Shown: positions 33,441-42,076, counted from the first letter of the stretch. The stretch: DNA of 64,000 nt from Myxococcus xanthus (GCF_900106535.1 NZ_FNOH01000022.1:1-64000), one strand, 5' to 3'. A program made the numbers and translations. Notes: generated from the sequence alone by a model not told the origin.

Positions 33441-34028
33441 GTGACACCGCAGGGTTATCGTGAAGTGGAGCTCGTCTGTAACCGTTCCTCGCTGCTCCTC
33501 CATGGAGGTACGGAAGAGGAGCGGCGCTGCTGGGCGCAGGAAGCCGCGCGCAACTTCAACGTGGAGCTGGTGGAGGTGCGGCAGGCGGCCGAGCTGCCGC
33601 AAGCGCTCCGGCAGCCCAACGGGGTGGTGTTCATCCCTGACGTGGCGAAGCTGGGGCGGGACGCGCAGTTCGTCCTGCTGCAGTGCCTGCGGACGCAAGA
33701 GGAGCGGCCAAAGCTGGTGCTGGGCGTCTCCGGCTCGGCGGACGCGGCGCTGGCGCGCGGCACGCTGCGCGAGGACCTGCACTACCGTCTGCACAAGGCC
33801 CAGGTGGACTTGCAGAAGGACGGGCTGCGGGACGTGTTGAAGAGCCGCTGGGCGCAGCAGGCCGAACAGCTCGCGCTGAAGGCCGCCGCGGCCCGCGCCG
33901 CCGAGGAAGCGGCCCGCGAAGCGGCCATTGCCCGGCGTCCGGGTACGGTGACGCGCATCGCTCCCAAGCAGAAGAAGGTGAGCGGCGGCGCTCGAGCGAA
34001 GGCCGTGTCCAGGAACGCCGCCCGCTGA
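33441..34028 (+). CDS. Fis-annotated regulator-like protein of unknown function
   Basis: The 195-aa protein has a domain resembling the core of sigma-54 activator ATPases in size and order (LLLHGGTEEERRCWAQEAAR, GVVFIPDVAKLGRDAQFVLLQCL, DLHYRL). It lacks Walker A GxxGxGKE and the GAFTGA loop, so it cannot act as an activator. A Lys/Arg/Ala-rich tail (RRPGTVTRIAPKQKK) follows, likely nucleic-acid binding or disordered. In Myxococcus such proteins are often labelled Fis family. GTG 33441 is preceded by GGGGGGCCGCCG. Confidence 0.5.
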   Translation: MTPQGYREVELVCNRSSLLLHGGTEEERRCWAQEAARNFNVELVEVRQAAELPQALRQPNGVVFIPDVAKLGRDAQFVLLQCLRTQEERPKLVLGVSGSADAALARGTLREDLHYRLHKAQVDLQKDGLRDVLKSRWAQQAEQLALKAAAARAAEEAAREAAIARRPGTVTRIAPKQKKVSGGARAKAVSRNAAR

Positions 34029-34037
34029 AGCCGCGCC

Positions 34038-34448
34038 TCAGTGCCGGTGCTTCTGCCCGCGCTTCGCCCTGGTGGCGGGGCGCGGCGTCTTCGCGGTGCC
34101 GCGCCTGGCGGCGGCGGCCTGTCCGGGCACGGACTTGCGGCCCACCTGATTGTTCGCTCCTGCCGCGGAGGCCGTCTTGGTGGACGGTGATTTGCGGCGC
34201 GCGGGGGCCTTCGTGGGCTTGCCACTCTCGATGACGCCGCGGGCCGCCTTGGCCGTGCGCCGCGTCCCCGTTGCCGCCGCCGTCTTCACGCGGCCGCGGG
34301 CCGGGGTGCCCCGAATCTTGGACTGGAGGTTGGCCACTCCCCGCGCAGTCACCACCGCGGTGCCCAGGAGGACCCGCGCGCCGCGCGTGCCTGCCTGGAC
34401 GGCCACCTCCTTCACCCTGTCCACCAGCCCCCGCTTGGAAATCGCCAT
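34038..34448 (-). CDS. Basic histone H1-like tail protein
   Basis: The 136-aa protein has a short helical N-terminus (MAISKRGLVDRVKEVAVQAG) and then a long Lys/Arg/Ala/Thr/Pro-rich stretch (ARRKSPSTKTASAAG, RRGTAKTPRPATRAKRGQK). Low-complexity basic composition suggests nucleic-acid binding like bacterial H1 homologues. ATG 34448. Convergent with the Fis-annotated gene (9-base gap) and divergent from the gene at 34638. Confidence 0.6.
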   Translation of the reverse strand: MAISKRGLVDRVKEVAVQAGTRGARVLLGTAVVTARGVANLQSKIRGTPARGRVKTAAATGTRRTAKAARGVIESGKPTKAPARRKSPSTKTASAAGANNQVGRKSVPGQAAAARRGTAKTPRPATRAKRGQKHRH

Positions 34449-34637
34449 GGCGCGCCTCGTCTCCGTGACTGTCCTTCGCTGCCGCCAAAGGTAGTCACGG
34501 GCACACGGGCGTGAAGCCGTCCCCCTCCCTCTCCCGCACGCTGGCTCCGGCCATTCCAAGGTGGGCGGGAATGTGTGAAGCGGGGAAACTGGGCTAGAGT
34601 CCGGCGCACTGTCCCAATTCCTTCTCGGAGCAAGAGC

Positions 34638-35105
34638 ATGTCCCAGGAAAACACCGGAAAGCCGAAGCGCGGCCTGAAGCGACCCATCGAGGTCGTTCGC
34701 GCGGAGCTGCTCAAGGATCCGGAGACGAAGAAGATCGCCGAGGCCGTGAGCATGAAGCTCGAGGACTACGTGGAGCTGGTCCTCAAGTACGCCCAGGACA
34801 AGGACAAGGAGGCCGAGGTCGCCGTCATCTCCGACGAGGAGCTGCGCCGCAACGGCTTCAACCCCCTCTCCTCCGAGGAGGCCGCCAACATCCTCATCAA
34901 GGGCATGAAGGGCGAGCTGCCCGGCTCCCCCCCGGACTTCGAGGCCTCCAAGTTCACCCAGGACAAGGCCTCCACCGCCGGCAAGCCGTCCCTCACCTCG
35001 CCTCCCGTGGGCGGCGCCGCCCCCACCGGTCCGCAAGATCCAGCCGCCCGCCAGGAACTGATGGATCAGCTCAAGAAGGGCAGCAGCGGCGGTAACCGTC
35101 CGTAA
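34638..35105 (+). CDS. Conserved hypothetical protein, 155 aa
   Basis: This soluble protein has a helical N-terminal half (KRPIEVVRAELLKDPETKKI; MKLEDYVELVLKYAQDKD) and a disordered Pro/Gly/Ser C-terminus ending LMDQLKKGSSGGNRP. ATG 34638 is preceded by TCGGAGCAAGAGC. I recognise no named domain. It reads as a myxobacterial lineage protein. Nothing in the neighbourhood shows its job. Confidence 0.7.
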   Translation: MSQENTGKPKRGLKRPIEVVRAELLKDPETKKIAEAVSMKLEDYVELVLKYAQDKDKEAEVAVISDEELRRNGFNPLSSEEAANILIKGMKGELPGSPPDFEASKFTQDKASTAGKPSLTSPPVGGAAPTGPQDPAARQELMDQLKKGSSGGNRP

Positions 35106-35255
35106 TCCCTGGGACCACGGGCGGAGTCCGGTGGGGAAAATTCGACGAAAAAGGTGAGAGGAAACAATTCCCCACACGCACCGAGAATCCTCTCGAGTTT
35201 TCCTTCCGGCACAAATCTCCGCCTTCCAGGCATCTAGAATCCAAGGGGTACGATC

Positions 35256-35684
35256 ATGGGCGCACTCAAGTCCGTTACGAACGTCATCAGCAAGGTCGCC
35301 AGCACGGTCAGCAAGATTGCCGGTGGCATTGCGAACATCGGCGGCAAGGCCATGGAGTTCCTCCAGAAGCCCCTGAGCTCGCTGGTGGACCCCATCGCCA
35401 AGTTCATCGGTGACAAGGTCGGCAAGCTGCCCCTGGTCGGCAAGTTCCTGGGCCCCACGGCGGAGAACCTGGTGAAGCAGGGCGCCGCGTCCTTCCTGGG
35501 TGAGGGCACGCTGGGCAGCCTGGGCTTCCTGTCCAAGATCGCCCCCAAGGTGCAGGACATCACCAACATCGCGCAGGCGGTCAAGGGCGCGGCGGACAAG
35601 GTCGGCGCCTTCGCGGAGAACCCGCTGGGTCTGCAGAACTTCCAGAACATCATCGCGCAGAACCACGCCCGCTTCGTGGAGTGA
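35256..35684 (+). CDS. Small Gly/Ala/Lys-rich amphipathic protein, 142 aa
   Basis: The protein is made of short helices with regular Lys, Ile/Val and Gly: VISKVASTVSKIAGGIANIGGK near the start (cited in part as ASTVSKIAGGIANIGG), GKLPLVGKFLGPTAENLVK, and KVQDITNIAQAVKGAADKV. No signal peptide or cysteine. It resembles membrane-active or surface-associated helical proteins in composition, but I cannot assign a family. ATG 35256 follows AAGGGGTACGATC. Its own promoter-like AT-rich leader and a strong hairpin after the stop suggest a single-gene, possibly highly expressed unit. Confidence 0.65.
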   Translation: MGALKSVTNVISKVASTVSKIAGGIANIGGKAMEFLQKPLSSLVDPIAKFIGDKVGKLPLVGKFLGPTAENLVKQGAASFLGEGTLGSLGFLSKIAPKVQDITNIAQAVKGAADKVGAFAENPLGLQNFQNIIAQNHARFVE

Positions 35685-35722
35685 TGATCCGCGCCTCTGG
35701 CGCGAACTGGTAGCAAGCCCCA

Positions 35723-35756
35723 GGGCCGGTCTCCCGCGAAGCTGCGGGGCCGGCCC
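35723..35756. terminator. Strong bidirectional hairpin between convergent genes
   Basis: GGGCCGG and CCGGCCC form the outer stem and CCCGC/GCGGG the inner stem around GAAGCT, followed by TTCGGCTTTG. It lies 39 bases after the small protein stop and 40 before the SCO stop on the other strand, the right place for a shared terminator. Confidence 0.6.
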
Positions 35757-35795
35757 TTCGGCTTTGCGGGCGACGCGGCCCCCGCGCGGCGGCGC

Positions 35796-36458
35796 TCAGT
35801 GCCCTGTCTGGGCCAGGCGCCGGGTGTCGCGGATGAGGCGCTCGGTGGAGTCGCTGTCCGCGCTGTCGTAGTAGCCGCGAATCTGCCCGGCGTCGTCCAC
35901 GAGCACGAAGTGCGTCCCGTGGAAGATGGAGAGCAGGTCGTCCTCGGGCGCGCCGGGCTCTCGGCCCATGCTGACCTTGAAGCCCTGGACGATGGTCTCC
36001 TTCAACTGCTCGTAGTCGCCGGTGAGGAAGCTCCAGCGGGAGAAGTCCGCGCCGTGGCGCTCGCCATACTCGGTGAGCCGCTCCGGGGTGTCGTACTTCG
36101 GATCCACGGAGAACGACACCAACTGGAGCCCGGCGCCATGGGACGCGGTGGCGTCCTGCACGCCCACCATCTTCCGCGTGAAGGCCGGGCAGATGGTGGG
36201 ACAGCGCGTGAAGATGAAGTTGGCCACGAAGGGCTTGCCCCGGAGCTGTGTGCTCCCGAAGGGCTGGCCGTCATGCCGGGTGAAGGTGAAGTCCGGCAGC
36301 GCGCCCAGCTGGGGCAGGGGCTCACCGCTCTGGCCGCGGATCAGCATGGCCCCCATGGTGGCGGTGACGCCAAGCGCGGCCACGGCGACACCCGCCCAGA
36401 AGCCCGGGCGCTGCGTGAGACGGGCCCGAGGGGCCGGAAGGACGGAGTCAGCGGACAT
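35796..36458 (-). CDS. SCO1/SenC family protein
   Basis: The 220-aa thioredoxin-like protein has an N-terminal membrane anchor (FWAGVAVAALGVTATMGAML), the copper-binding FIFTRCPTICPAF (CxxxC), SFSVDPKYDTPERL and the distal His in IFHGTHFVLVD. It delivers copper or reduces thiols for assembly of the Cu-A site of cytochrome oxidase. ATG 36458 gives the anchor at the expected place. The open frame extends upstream but reads as non-coding. Transcribed away from the LysM/GH19 gene. Confidence 0.88.
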   Translation of the reverse strand: MSADSVLPAPRARLTQRPGFWAGVAVAALGVTATMGAMLIRGQSGEPLPQLGALPDFTFTRHDGQPFGSTQLRGKPFVANFIFTRCPTICPAFTRKMVGVQDATASHGAGLQLVSFSVDPKYDTPERLTEYGERHGADFSRWSFLTGDYEQLKETIVQGFKVSMGREPGAPEDDLLSIFHGTHFVLVDDAGQIRGYYDSADSDSTERLIRDTRRLAQTGH

Positions 36459-36485
36459 GGCCCCGGAGGTAACGGAACCCTTGGA

Positions 36486-36586
36486 GTCACACAAGCGTGG
36501 CCGCTGGGGTGCGACATCCTGGCTACTTGGGGGGGATGATGTCACGAGTCTGTGACGACCCATCCCTTGTGTCACAATTTCGTGAT
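36486..36586. promoter_or_regulatory. Three GTCAC-N6-GTGAC-type sites between SCO and LysM/GH19 genes
   Basis: Sites are at 36486-36501 (GTCAC-N6-GTGGC), 36541-36556 (perfect GTCAC-N6-GTGAC) and 36571-36586 (GTCAC-N6-GTGAT). The last two are exactly 30 bases apart, three helical turns, so one protein or two cooperating dimers could bind one DNA face. An AT-rich patch (36576-36630) next to them probably holds the promoter of the LysM/GH19 gene. Confidence 0.5.
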
Positions 36587-36701
36587 TTCAGTGTTTTTGC
36601 ATAAGTTTATACATAAATAACTGATCTTGCGGGGAAACATCCTCTCAGTCGTTACGAAAATGTGGGTACGTCGCCTCTCTGTTTTCAGGAGTCTGCCCCC
36701 C

Positions 36702-37796
36702 GTGACGATCTACTCCGTTCGCCGTGGCGATACCCTCAGCGCGCTGGCCCAGCGCTTCAACACCTCGGTGTCGTCGCTCGCGAAGAGCAACGGCATCTCC
36801 AACCCGGATCTCATCTACGCGGGGCAGCAGCTCCGCATCCCGGACGGCTTCGACGCGCCTCGTGCTTCGGGTGGCGGTTCGTACACCGTGAAGTCGGGCG
36901 ACACGCTCAGCGGCATCGCGGGTCGGCACGGCACGTCGGTGGGCGCGCTGGCCAAGGCCAACAACATCTCCAACCCGGACCGCATCTACGCGGGCCAGCG
37001 GCTCACGATTCCGGGCGCGGGCGGCGCGGCGCCTTCCTCGGGTGGCGGTTCGTACACCGTGAAGCCGGGCGACACGCTCAGCGGCATCGCGGGCCGGTAC
37101 GGCACGTCGGTGGGCGCGCTGGCCCAGGCCAACAACATCTCCAACCCCAACCTCATCTACGCGGGTCAGCGGCTCACGATTCCGGGTGGGGGCGGTGCGT
37201 CGCCCACCCGGCCGGCGCCGAACCAGCCGCCGGTGGGGGGCGTGGGTGGCCCGAAGCCGCCGACCGGTGGATCCGCCGGCGTGACGGTGCAGCAGCTCCG
37301 GGCGGTGATGCCCAACCTGTCCCAGGCGAAGGCGGAGCAGTACCTGCCCCACCTGAACCGGGCCATGGCGGAGGCGAACATCACCACGCCCATGCGCAAG
37401 GCGGCCTTCCTGGCGCAGCTCGCGCACGAGAGCGGCCAGCTCCGCTACATGGAGGAGATTGCCTCCGGCGCCGCCTACGAGGGCCGCAGGGATCTGGGCA
37501 ACACCCAGCCGGGCGACGGCGTCCGCTACAAGGGCCGTGGCCCCATCCAGTTGACGGGCCGCGCCAACTACCGCGCCGCGGGCCAGGCGCTGGGCATCGA
37601 CCTGGAGGGCAACCCCCAGCGCGCCAAGGACCCGGACGTCGCGTTCCGCATCGCCGGCTGGTACTGGTCGTCGCGCAACCTCAACACCTACGCGGACGCG
37701 GGCAACTTCCGCGAGGTCACCCGCCGCATCAACGGTGGCTACAACGGCATGGCGGACCGCGAGATGTACTACCGCCGCGCGCAGAACGTCTTCTGA
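36702..37796 (+). CDS. Triple-LysM glycoside hydrolase family 19 enzyme
   Basis: The 364-aa protein has three LysM repeats (IYSVRRGDTLSALAQRFN; SYTVKSGDTLSGIAGRHG; SYTVKPGDTLSGIAGRYG), each ending YAGQ(Q/R)L, joined by Gly/Pro-rich linkers. The C-terminal GH19 domain (about 215-364) has FLAQLAHESGQLRYMEE (catalytic Glu), AAYEGRRDLGNTQPGDG and YKGRGPIQLTGRANY. It probably cleaves peptidoglycan or chitin, plausible in predation or wall turnover. No signal peptide from GTG 36702, which has AGGAG at 36687-36691. An ATG at 36660 adds 14 residues. Confidence 0.88.
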   Translation: MTIYSVRRGDTLSALAQRFNTSVSSLAKSNGISNPDLIYAGQQLRIPDGFDAPRASGGGSYTVKSGDTLSGIAGRHGTSVGALAKANNISNPDRIYAGQRLTIPGAGGAAPSSGGGSYTVKPGDTLSGIAGRYGTSVGALAQANNISNPNLIYAGQRLTIPGGGGASPTRPAPNQPPVGGVGGPKPPTGGSAGVTVQQLRAVMPNLSQAKAEQYLPHLNRAMAEANITTPMRKAAFLAQLAHESGQLRYMEEIASGAAYEGRRDLGNTQPGDGVRYKGRGPIQLTGRANYRAAGQALGIDLEGNPQRAKDPDVAFRIAGWYWSSRNLNTYADAGNFREVTRRINGGYNGMADREMYYRRAQNVF

Positions 37797-37828
37797 GCCC
37801 GCGCTCCCAACGCGCGGTGCGGTGAAGC

Positions 37829-37859
37829 GGGGACCGTGGCCAGGGAGGCCCCGGTCCCC
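37829..37859 (+). terminator. Hairpin after the LysM/GH19 gene
   Basis: GGGGACCG and CGGTCCCC pair perfectly around a loop with further GGCC pairing. It lies 32 bases past the stop, followed by GTCGCGTTTC. Confidence 0.5.
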
Positions 37860-37997
37860 GTCGCGTTTCGGGCGAGCCCCATCCCGCCGGGGAGATGCCA
37901 CGTCCATCCGGGGCGACCGCCGAACGCGCGTGGCCCCGGGAGACCCCCTGGTGTGCCGGCTGCATTGGACAGGCCGTTCCCACACGGAGCGCGTCCC

Positions 37998-39461
37998 ATG
38001 CCTCGTATCGATTCGTCCGGCAGTTCCTCGTTGTCCACCATCGACACCCCCGCGGAGGCCGGAGCGGCGCCCCCGTCTCCATCGCGCGCCGCGGAGCCCC
38101 GCGCGCAGGCGTCCCCTCAGCGTAACGAGGTGCGCGCCTTCGATGGATCCGCCGCCAAGACGCCGGAGCCCTCGTCTCATGGACCCACGCCTGCTGGGGC
38201 GGGCCCCGCCCGGTCCGCAGGGGAGATGGTCGTGCTGGGAGGCTGGTCGCGCCCGGAGGGCTCGAAGGAGGCGCCCACGGACGTGCTCGAAGGCATCCGC
38301 GCGCGCCTGACGCGGAGCCTGGAGAACTGGACCGTCGGTGCCGACGACGTGCGGGCGGTGCACACCGCGCTGGGAAGTCTCCCGGCGGGCACGTACCGGG
38401 CCGCGCTGGAGCGCTTGCAGCAAGACGGCCTGCTGGGCGCATACGTGAAGGCGCAGGACGCGGGCTCGCGGCTCGCGTTCCTGGAGCAGGCGGAGTCGAA
38501 GGGCGCGCTCCATCGGCGCAGCGGGGAGTCGGGCCCGGTGGGCCCCCTGGGCTACCCGGCGGTGCCGGACGTCTTCGTCAATGACCGGCGGCTGCCGGGG
38601 GCGATGCGTGACGCGGTGAATGCACACGCCATCGACGTGGGCGCGGGCTTCTACCGGGCGCACACCGAATACCTCGGCCGGTATGCCCGCGCGGTGGATG
38701 GGGCCCAGAGCCTCCAGGAACTGGGTGCGCTGGGACCGCCACGCGCCGCGCACCTGTCCGAATCCCTCCTGGGCCTCGAGTGGAAGGACCCGTCGCGGCG
38801 GGACTACGAGGCGGCCTGGAAGGCGGGCATCGGCCAGCCGAAGACGCTCAACCTGACGGTGCAACACGTCAGCGCCCGGCAGCGGGAGCTCTCTGGGGAG
38901 CGCGCCGGGGGCACGGTGCAGCTTCACGGCAAGGTGGGTGTCAGCAGCGAGAGCGCCCAGTGGAGCGCGAAGGCGGCGCTCGACACCCGGGGACACGGGG
39001 AACTGAAGGGAGACGTGGGCGTCTCCGCGCGCGCGGGCCCCGTGGGCGTCGAGCTGTCACACGACAGCTCCGGCGAGACGGAGAGGAAGGTCAAGGTGAA
39101 CCTGGGACTCGTGGAGCTCAGTCTGGCATCGGACGGCGAGCAGCGGGTCGCGGTGGGTGTCGGCTCGCTGTTCCAGGTGCACGCGACACTCAACGCGAAG
39201 AAAGCGGAGCTCGGGGGCGGCGTGTCAGCGAAGCTCAAGGCGGATGGGAGCCAGGCCAGCGCGGAGGCGGGCTTCTCCATGAAGGGCCTGACGGCGGAGC
39301 GGGCCCAGCAATCCTTCGGCCCAGGGCATCGGAACGTCTTCCAGCCGCCCGCCGAGCTGGCATCCCGCACGGCCTGGGATGCGCTGCCGGAGTCCACACG
39401 AGCGGCCTATGCGAAGGAGGGGTGGAATCGGGATGCGTGGACCCGGGCCTTGCCGCGCTGA
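37998..39461 (+). CDS. Large protein of unknown function, 487 aa
   Basis: The N-terminal ~90 residues are Ser/Pro/Ala-rich and disordered, with no signal peptide. The middle (about 90-280) is helical (VRAVHTALGSLPAGTYRAAL; FYRAHTEYLGRYARAVDG), and the C-terminal part (about 290-450) is beta-rich with repeated short Gly/Ser strands (GGTVQLHGKVGVSSESAQW; GELKGDVGVSARAGPVGVEL), like a repeat sheet or barrel. Placement after a wall hydrolase suggests a possible secreted or effector-like protein, but this is only inference. ATG 37998 follows GGAGCGCGTCCC. Confidence 0.6.
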   Translation: MPRIDSSGSSSLSTIDTPAEAGAAPPSPSRAAEPRAQASPQRNEVRAFDGSAAKTPEPSSHGPTPAGAGPARSAGEMVVLGGWSRPEGSKEAPTDVLEGIRARLTRSLENWTVGADDVRAVHTALGSLPAGTYRAALERLQQDGLLGAYVKAQDAGSRLAFLEQAESKGALHRRSGESGPVGPLGYPAVPDVFVNDRRLPGAMRDAVNAHAIDVGAGFYRAHTEYLGRYARAVDGAQSLQELGALGPPRAAHLSESLLGLEWKDPSRRDYEAAWKAGIGQPKTLNLTVQHVSARQRELSGERAGGTVQLHGKVGVSSESAQWSAKAALDTRGHGELKGDVGVSARAGPVGVELSHDSSGETERKVKVNLGLVELSLASDGEQRVAVGVGSLFQVHATLNAKKAELGGGVSAKLKADGSQASAEAGFSMKGLTAERAQQSFGPGHRNVFQPPAELASRTAWDALPESTRAAYAKEGWNRDAWTRALPR

Positions 39462-39464
39462 GGA

Positions 39465-40238
39465 TCAGGAATCCGCCTCGGGGGGCGGCAGGGGGCGAGG
39501 CCACACCAGGTAGCAGGCGATGAAGGGGAGGTACCAGGGCGCGGCCACCCACAGCCACGGCACTTTCGACGCCATCCGCGTCAGCATGAAGACGCCGCCG
39601 AACCAGAACAGGCCCTGGATCCCCAGGCCCAGGCTTCCGAGGTACTGGAGCGGGCGCGTCTTCGTCCAGGTTCCGAGGATGGCCAGTAGCGCGGGCGCGA
39701 TGACGGGCAGTAGGTAGGGCGTCAGCAACGCACCCACATCGTCGAGCGTGCGGACATCCGGGAGGGCCATCAGGATGAGCTGCAACGCCAGGCAGAGGAG
39801 CGTGGCGGTTGTCGCCAGGATGGGCGAGCGGAGGAGGCGGGACGTGGGGGCCGCCGTCGTCGGCAGCCTCTGCTCACGCCGGGCCCGCTCCAGGGCGTCC
39901 GGGGGGACCTCCAGCGCATACGGGTAGCCCAACTCCAGCAGGGCCTCCACCGCCGCGGTGCGCACCGTGATGCCGGCGCTCCCCGTCAGGACACTGGCAT
40001 CCCCCGGCAGCGTCATCAGGGACAGCAGGTAGTCCGTTCGCTCGCGCAGGGCCTCCGGGTCTCCAGCGGGACGCTGGGCAATCGCCGCGATGAGCGCGTC
40101 CACCTCCGAGGGGATGACGCCGGGCGAACTCAGGGCGTCCCGCAGCGCGGCCAGCGAAGGGGGGGCGGGAAGCGGCGCCAGGGATTCCACAAGGGAATCG
40201 CTCGTCGGCTCGGCGGGGCGGGTATGCGTGGAGGTCAT
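39465..40238 (-). CDS. Membrane protein of unknown function, 257 aa
   Basis: The N-terminal half is soluble (VDALIAAIAQRPAGDPEAL; a helical stretch to 130), and the C-terminal half has four or so hydrophobic segments (ATTATLLCLALQLILMAL; LLPVIAPALLAILG; LGLGIQGLFWFGGVFML; VPWLWVAAPWYLPFIACYLVW). No known motif. ATG 40238. It converges with the 487-aa gene (3-base gap) and diverges from the NTF2-like gene. Confidence 0.65.
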   Translation of the reverse strand: MTSTHTRPAEPTSDSLVESLAPLPAPPSLAALRDALSSPGVIPSEVDALIAAIAQRPAGDPEALRERTDYLLSLMTLPGDASVLTGSAGITVRTAAVEALLELGYPYALEVPPDALERARREQRLPTTAAPTSRLLRSPILATTATLLCLALQLILMALPDVRTLDDVGALLTPYLLPVIAPALLAILGTWTKTRPLQYLGSLGLGIQGLFWFGGVFMLTRMASKVPWLWVAAPWYLPFIACYLVWPRPLPPPEADS

Positions 40239-40391
40239 GGCCGCGGAGACGTGAGTCTACCACCGGGCTCTGCGGCGAGTCCCCCGCGCGACCGTCCGGA
40301 GGGCGAGGGGCCGGGCCCTTCGGAGGGACATGTCCTCGAAGCGTGCGCACCCTTCCCCTGGGTGACTCTTTCACGAGGAGCGAGGCAGCGC

Positions 40392-40817
40392 ATGGCGACG
40401 GAGCGAGCGCAGCGGTTCGTGGATGCACTGGCGAAGCTGGAGAAGGAGGGGGACCTGGAGGCCCTCGTCTCCCTCTTCAGTGACGACGCACAGGTGAGCA
40501 ACGTGGCCTCGCCGCAGGTCTTCTCCGGCCAGGAGGGCGCCCGGCGGTTCTGGCGTGAATACAAGGGCACCCTCCAACGCGTGGAGTCCACCTTCCGCAA
40601 CATGATTGAGGCGGGCTCCCGCGTCGCGCTCGAATGGGAGACGCAGGGCACCGCCCACAACGGCGCGGCGGTGGCCTATGAAGGCGTGTCCATCATCGAG
40701 TGGGATGGCGACCGGATCCGCCGCTTCTACGCGTACTTTGATCCGCACGCGCTCGGCCTGGAGCTGACCTCCGGCAACGCGCCGCGCTCGGAAGTCCCCG
40801 CCACCACCCCCGCGTGA
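40392..40817 (+). CDS. NTF2-like/SnoaL-type protein
   Basis: The 141-aa protein has the cone-fold pattern of SnoaL/NTF2-like proteins: RFVDALAKLEKEGDLEALVSLFSDDA, GARRFWREYKGTL, and a C-terminal strand VSIIEWDGDRIRRFYAYFDP. Members include isomerases, hydratases and non-catalytic binders; the substrate cannot be told. ATG 40392 with an upstream CACGAGGAGCGAGG site. Confidence 0.75.
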   Translation: MATERAQRFVDALAKLEKEGDLEALVSLFSDDAQVSNVASPQVFSGQEGARRFWREYKGTLQRVESTFRNMIEAGSRVALEWETQGTAHNGAAVAYEGVSIIEWDGDRIRRFYAYFDPHALGLELTSGNAPRSEVPATTPA

Positions 40818-40827
40818 GGCGTGAGGC

Positions 40828-40844
40828 CGCCCCGCCTCGGGGCG
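40828..40844 (+). terminator. Hairpin after the NTF2-like gene
   Basis: CGCCCCG, CCT, CGGGGCG is a perfect 7-bp stem 10 bases after the stop, followed by TCAGGTTGTTT. It fits an intrinsic terminator. Confidence 0.55.
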
Positions 40845-41212
40845 TCAGGTTGTTTCCTGTGAAGTGAGCCGCCGGGCTCGCCAGCCCGGACGTGCCCTTC
40901 ACCCCTGGCCGGTGCTCGACACTGAGCCGTGACCTTCAGACACCTCCCGATTCCCAAGTGCGGACGCTACCGTCAGCCGCCGCGTCCCCGGACTGCCGAC
41001 GCTGTCCGGACAGGGGGCCGCGGAAAATGATGCCGGTCCGCCGATTTTTGGGCGGTACCGTTCGACGCGGTGCGTTTTCCGGAAAGCCCGGACGCGATAG
41101 CGTTTGCTCCGTCCTCGGAGAAGGTGGGTTGGTGATGGTGTGGCGGAGGACACGAGCTCGGATGACCGGTCCTGACCCGGCAGTTTGCTTTGCGTCTACA
41201 CGGAAAAGCCTG
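40845..41212. promoter_or_regulatory. Upstream region of the redox operon
   Basis: These 368 bases precede the b561-like gene. The open frame continues through them but reads as non-coding (many Cys/Pro/Arg). It probably holds the promoter. I see no clear -10/-35 or sigma-54 element. Confidence 0.45.
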
Positions 41213-42076
41213 ATGACCCGCTTTGCTGCCTTCTTCGTCGTCCTGTCGTTGATTGCCGCCCCCCACACCGCCTGGGCCCAGCAGCGCCAGACCGAGTCCG
41301 CGAAAAAGACCCGGGCGGTGAAGTCCTCCTCGAAGACGAAGGCCACGAAGACGAAGGCCGCGAAGCCGGTCAAGGCCACGTCGAAGCGCAAGCCCGCGAA
41401 GAAGGGCAAGAAGGCCACGCCGGCCGTGGATTCGAGGGGCGTGAACGCCCCGGAGCTTCAGGCCCAGCCCATGATGCAGGTGGAGCCCGCCAAGCCCCTG
41501 TCTGCGACGGACGACGCGCCCACCGTCCAGAAGAAGTCCGGGGAGGCCCCGGCGGAAGGGGGCGACTCGCTGGACTTCGACCTGCTGGAGCCCGCCGAAG
41601 CCGCGGCCGCCGCGCAGGTGGACCCGGACCTGGAGAGGCGCATTGGCCGGCGCCGCACGATGCTCAAGCTGCACCAGGGCCTGGGCTTCGCGATGGCCGC
41701 CGGTCTGGTCGGCACCACGGTGGTGGGCCAGCTCCAGTTCAACGACTCGTTCCGCGGCGGCGGTGATGACCGCAACCTGCTGGGCCTGCACCGGGGGCTC
41801 GCCATCGGCACGTCGGCGCTGTTCGCCACCGTGGGGCTGCTGGGGGTGCTGGCGCCGGAACCCTTCGAGAAGGAGTTCCAGTGGGACACCATCACCGTCC
41901 ACAAGATGTTCATGGCGCTCGCCACCGTCGGCATGGTGGCGCAGATCGTCCTCGGCATCATGGCCACGGACCGTTTTGGCCGGCTGTCCGAGACGGACAT
42001 GGCCACCGCGCACCAGATCTCCGGCTACGTGACGTTGGGCGCGGTGTCGGCCGGCGTCTTCACACTGTTCTTCTGA
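41213..42076 (+). CDS. Four-helix b561-like membrane protein
   Basis: The 287-aa protein has a signal peptide (FAAFFVVLSLIAAPHTAWA), then a periplasmic Lys/Ala/Thr-rich region (KSSSKTKATKTKAAKP) and an acidic linker. The C-terminal ~125 residues have four hydrophobic helices, each starting with a His: KLHQGLGFAMAAG, LGLHRGLAIGTSALF, TVHKMFMALATVG and TAHQISGYVTLGA. Four helix-end His residues are what bis-heme b561-type proteins use, so it may carry heme b and move electrons across the membrane. First gene of a likely operon with YceI and Rieske. The heme assignment is inference. Confidence 0.6.
   Translation: MTRFAAFFVVLSLIAAPHTAWAQQRQTESAKKTRAVKSSSKTKATKTKAAKPVKATSKRKPAKKGKKATPAVDSRGVNAPELQAQPMMQVEPAKPLSATDDAPTVQKKSGEAPAEGGDSLDFDLLEPAEAAAAAQVDPDLERRIGRRRTMLKLHQGLGFAMAAGLVGTTVVGQLQFNDSFRGGGDDRNLLGLHRGLAIGTSALFATVGLLGVLAPEPFEKEFQWDTITVHKMFMALATVGMVAQIVLGIMATDRFGRLSETDMATAHQISGYVTLGAVSAGVFTLFF

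Noticed and set aside
33441-34028. Sigma-54 activator annotation
   Set aside because: No Walker A and no GAFTGA loop, so it cannot be a functional bEBP.
33979-34037. tRNA or other structured RNA search in intergenic gaps
   Set aside because: No cloverleaf, CCA end or known riboswitch core was seen in any gap of the window.
40892-41212. N-terminal extension of the b561-like gene
   Set aside because: The extra 107 residues are Cys/Arg/Pro-rich shadow sequence ahead of a clear signal peptide at 41213.
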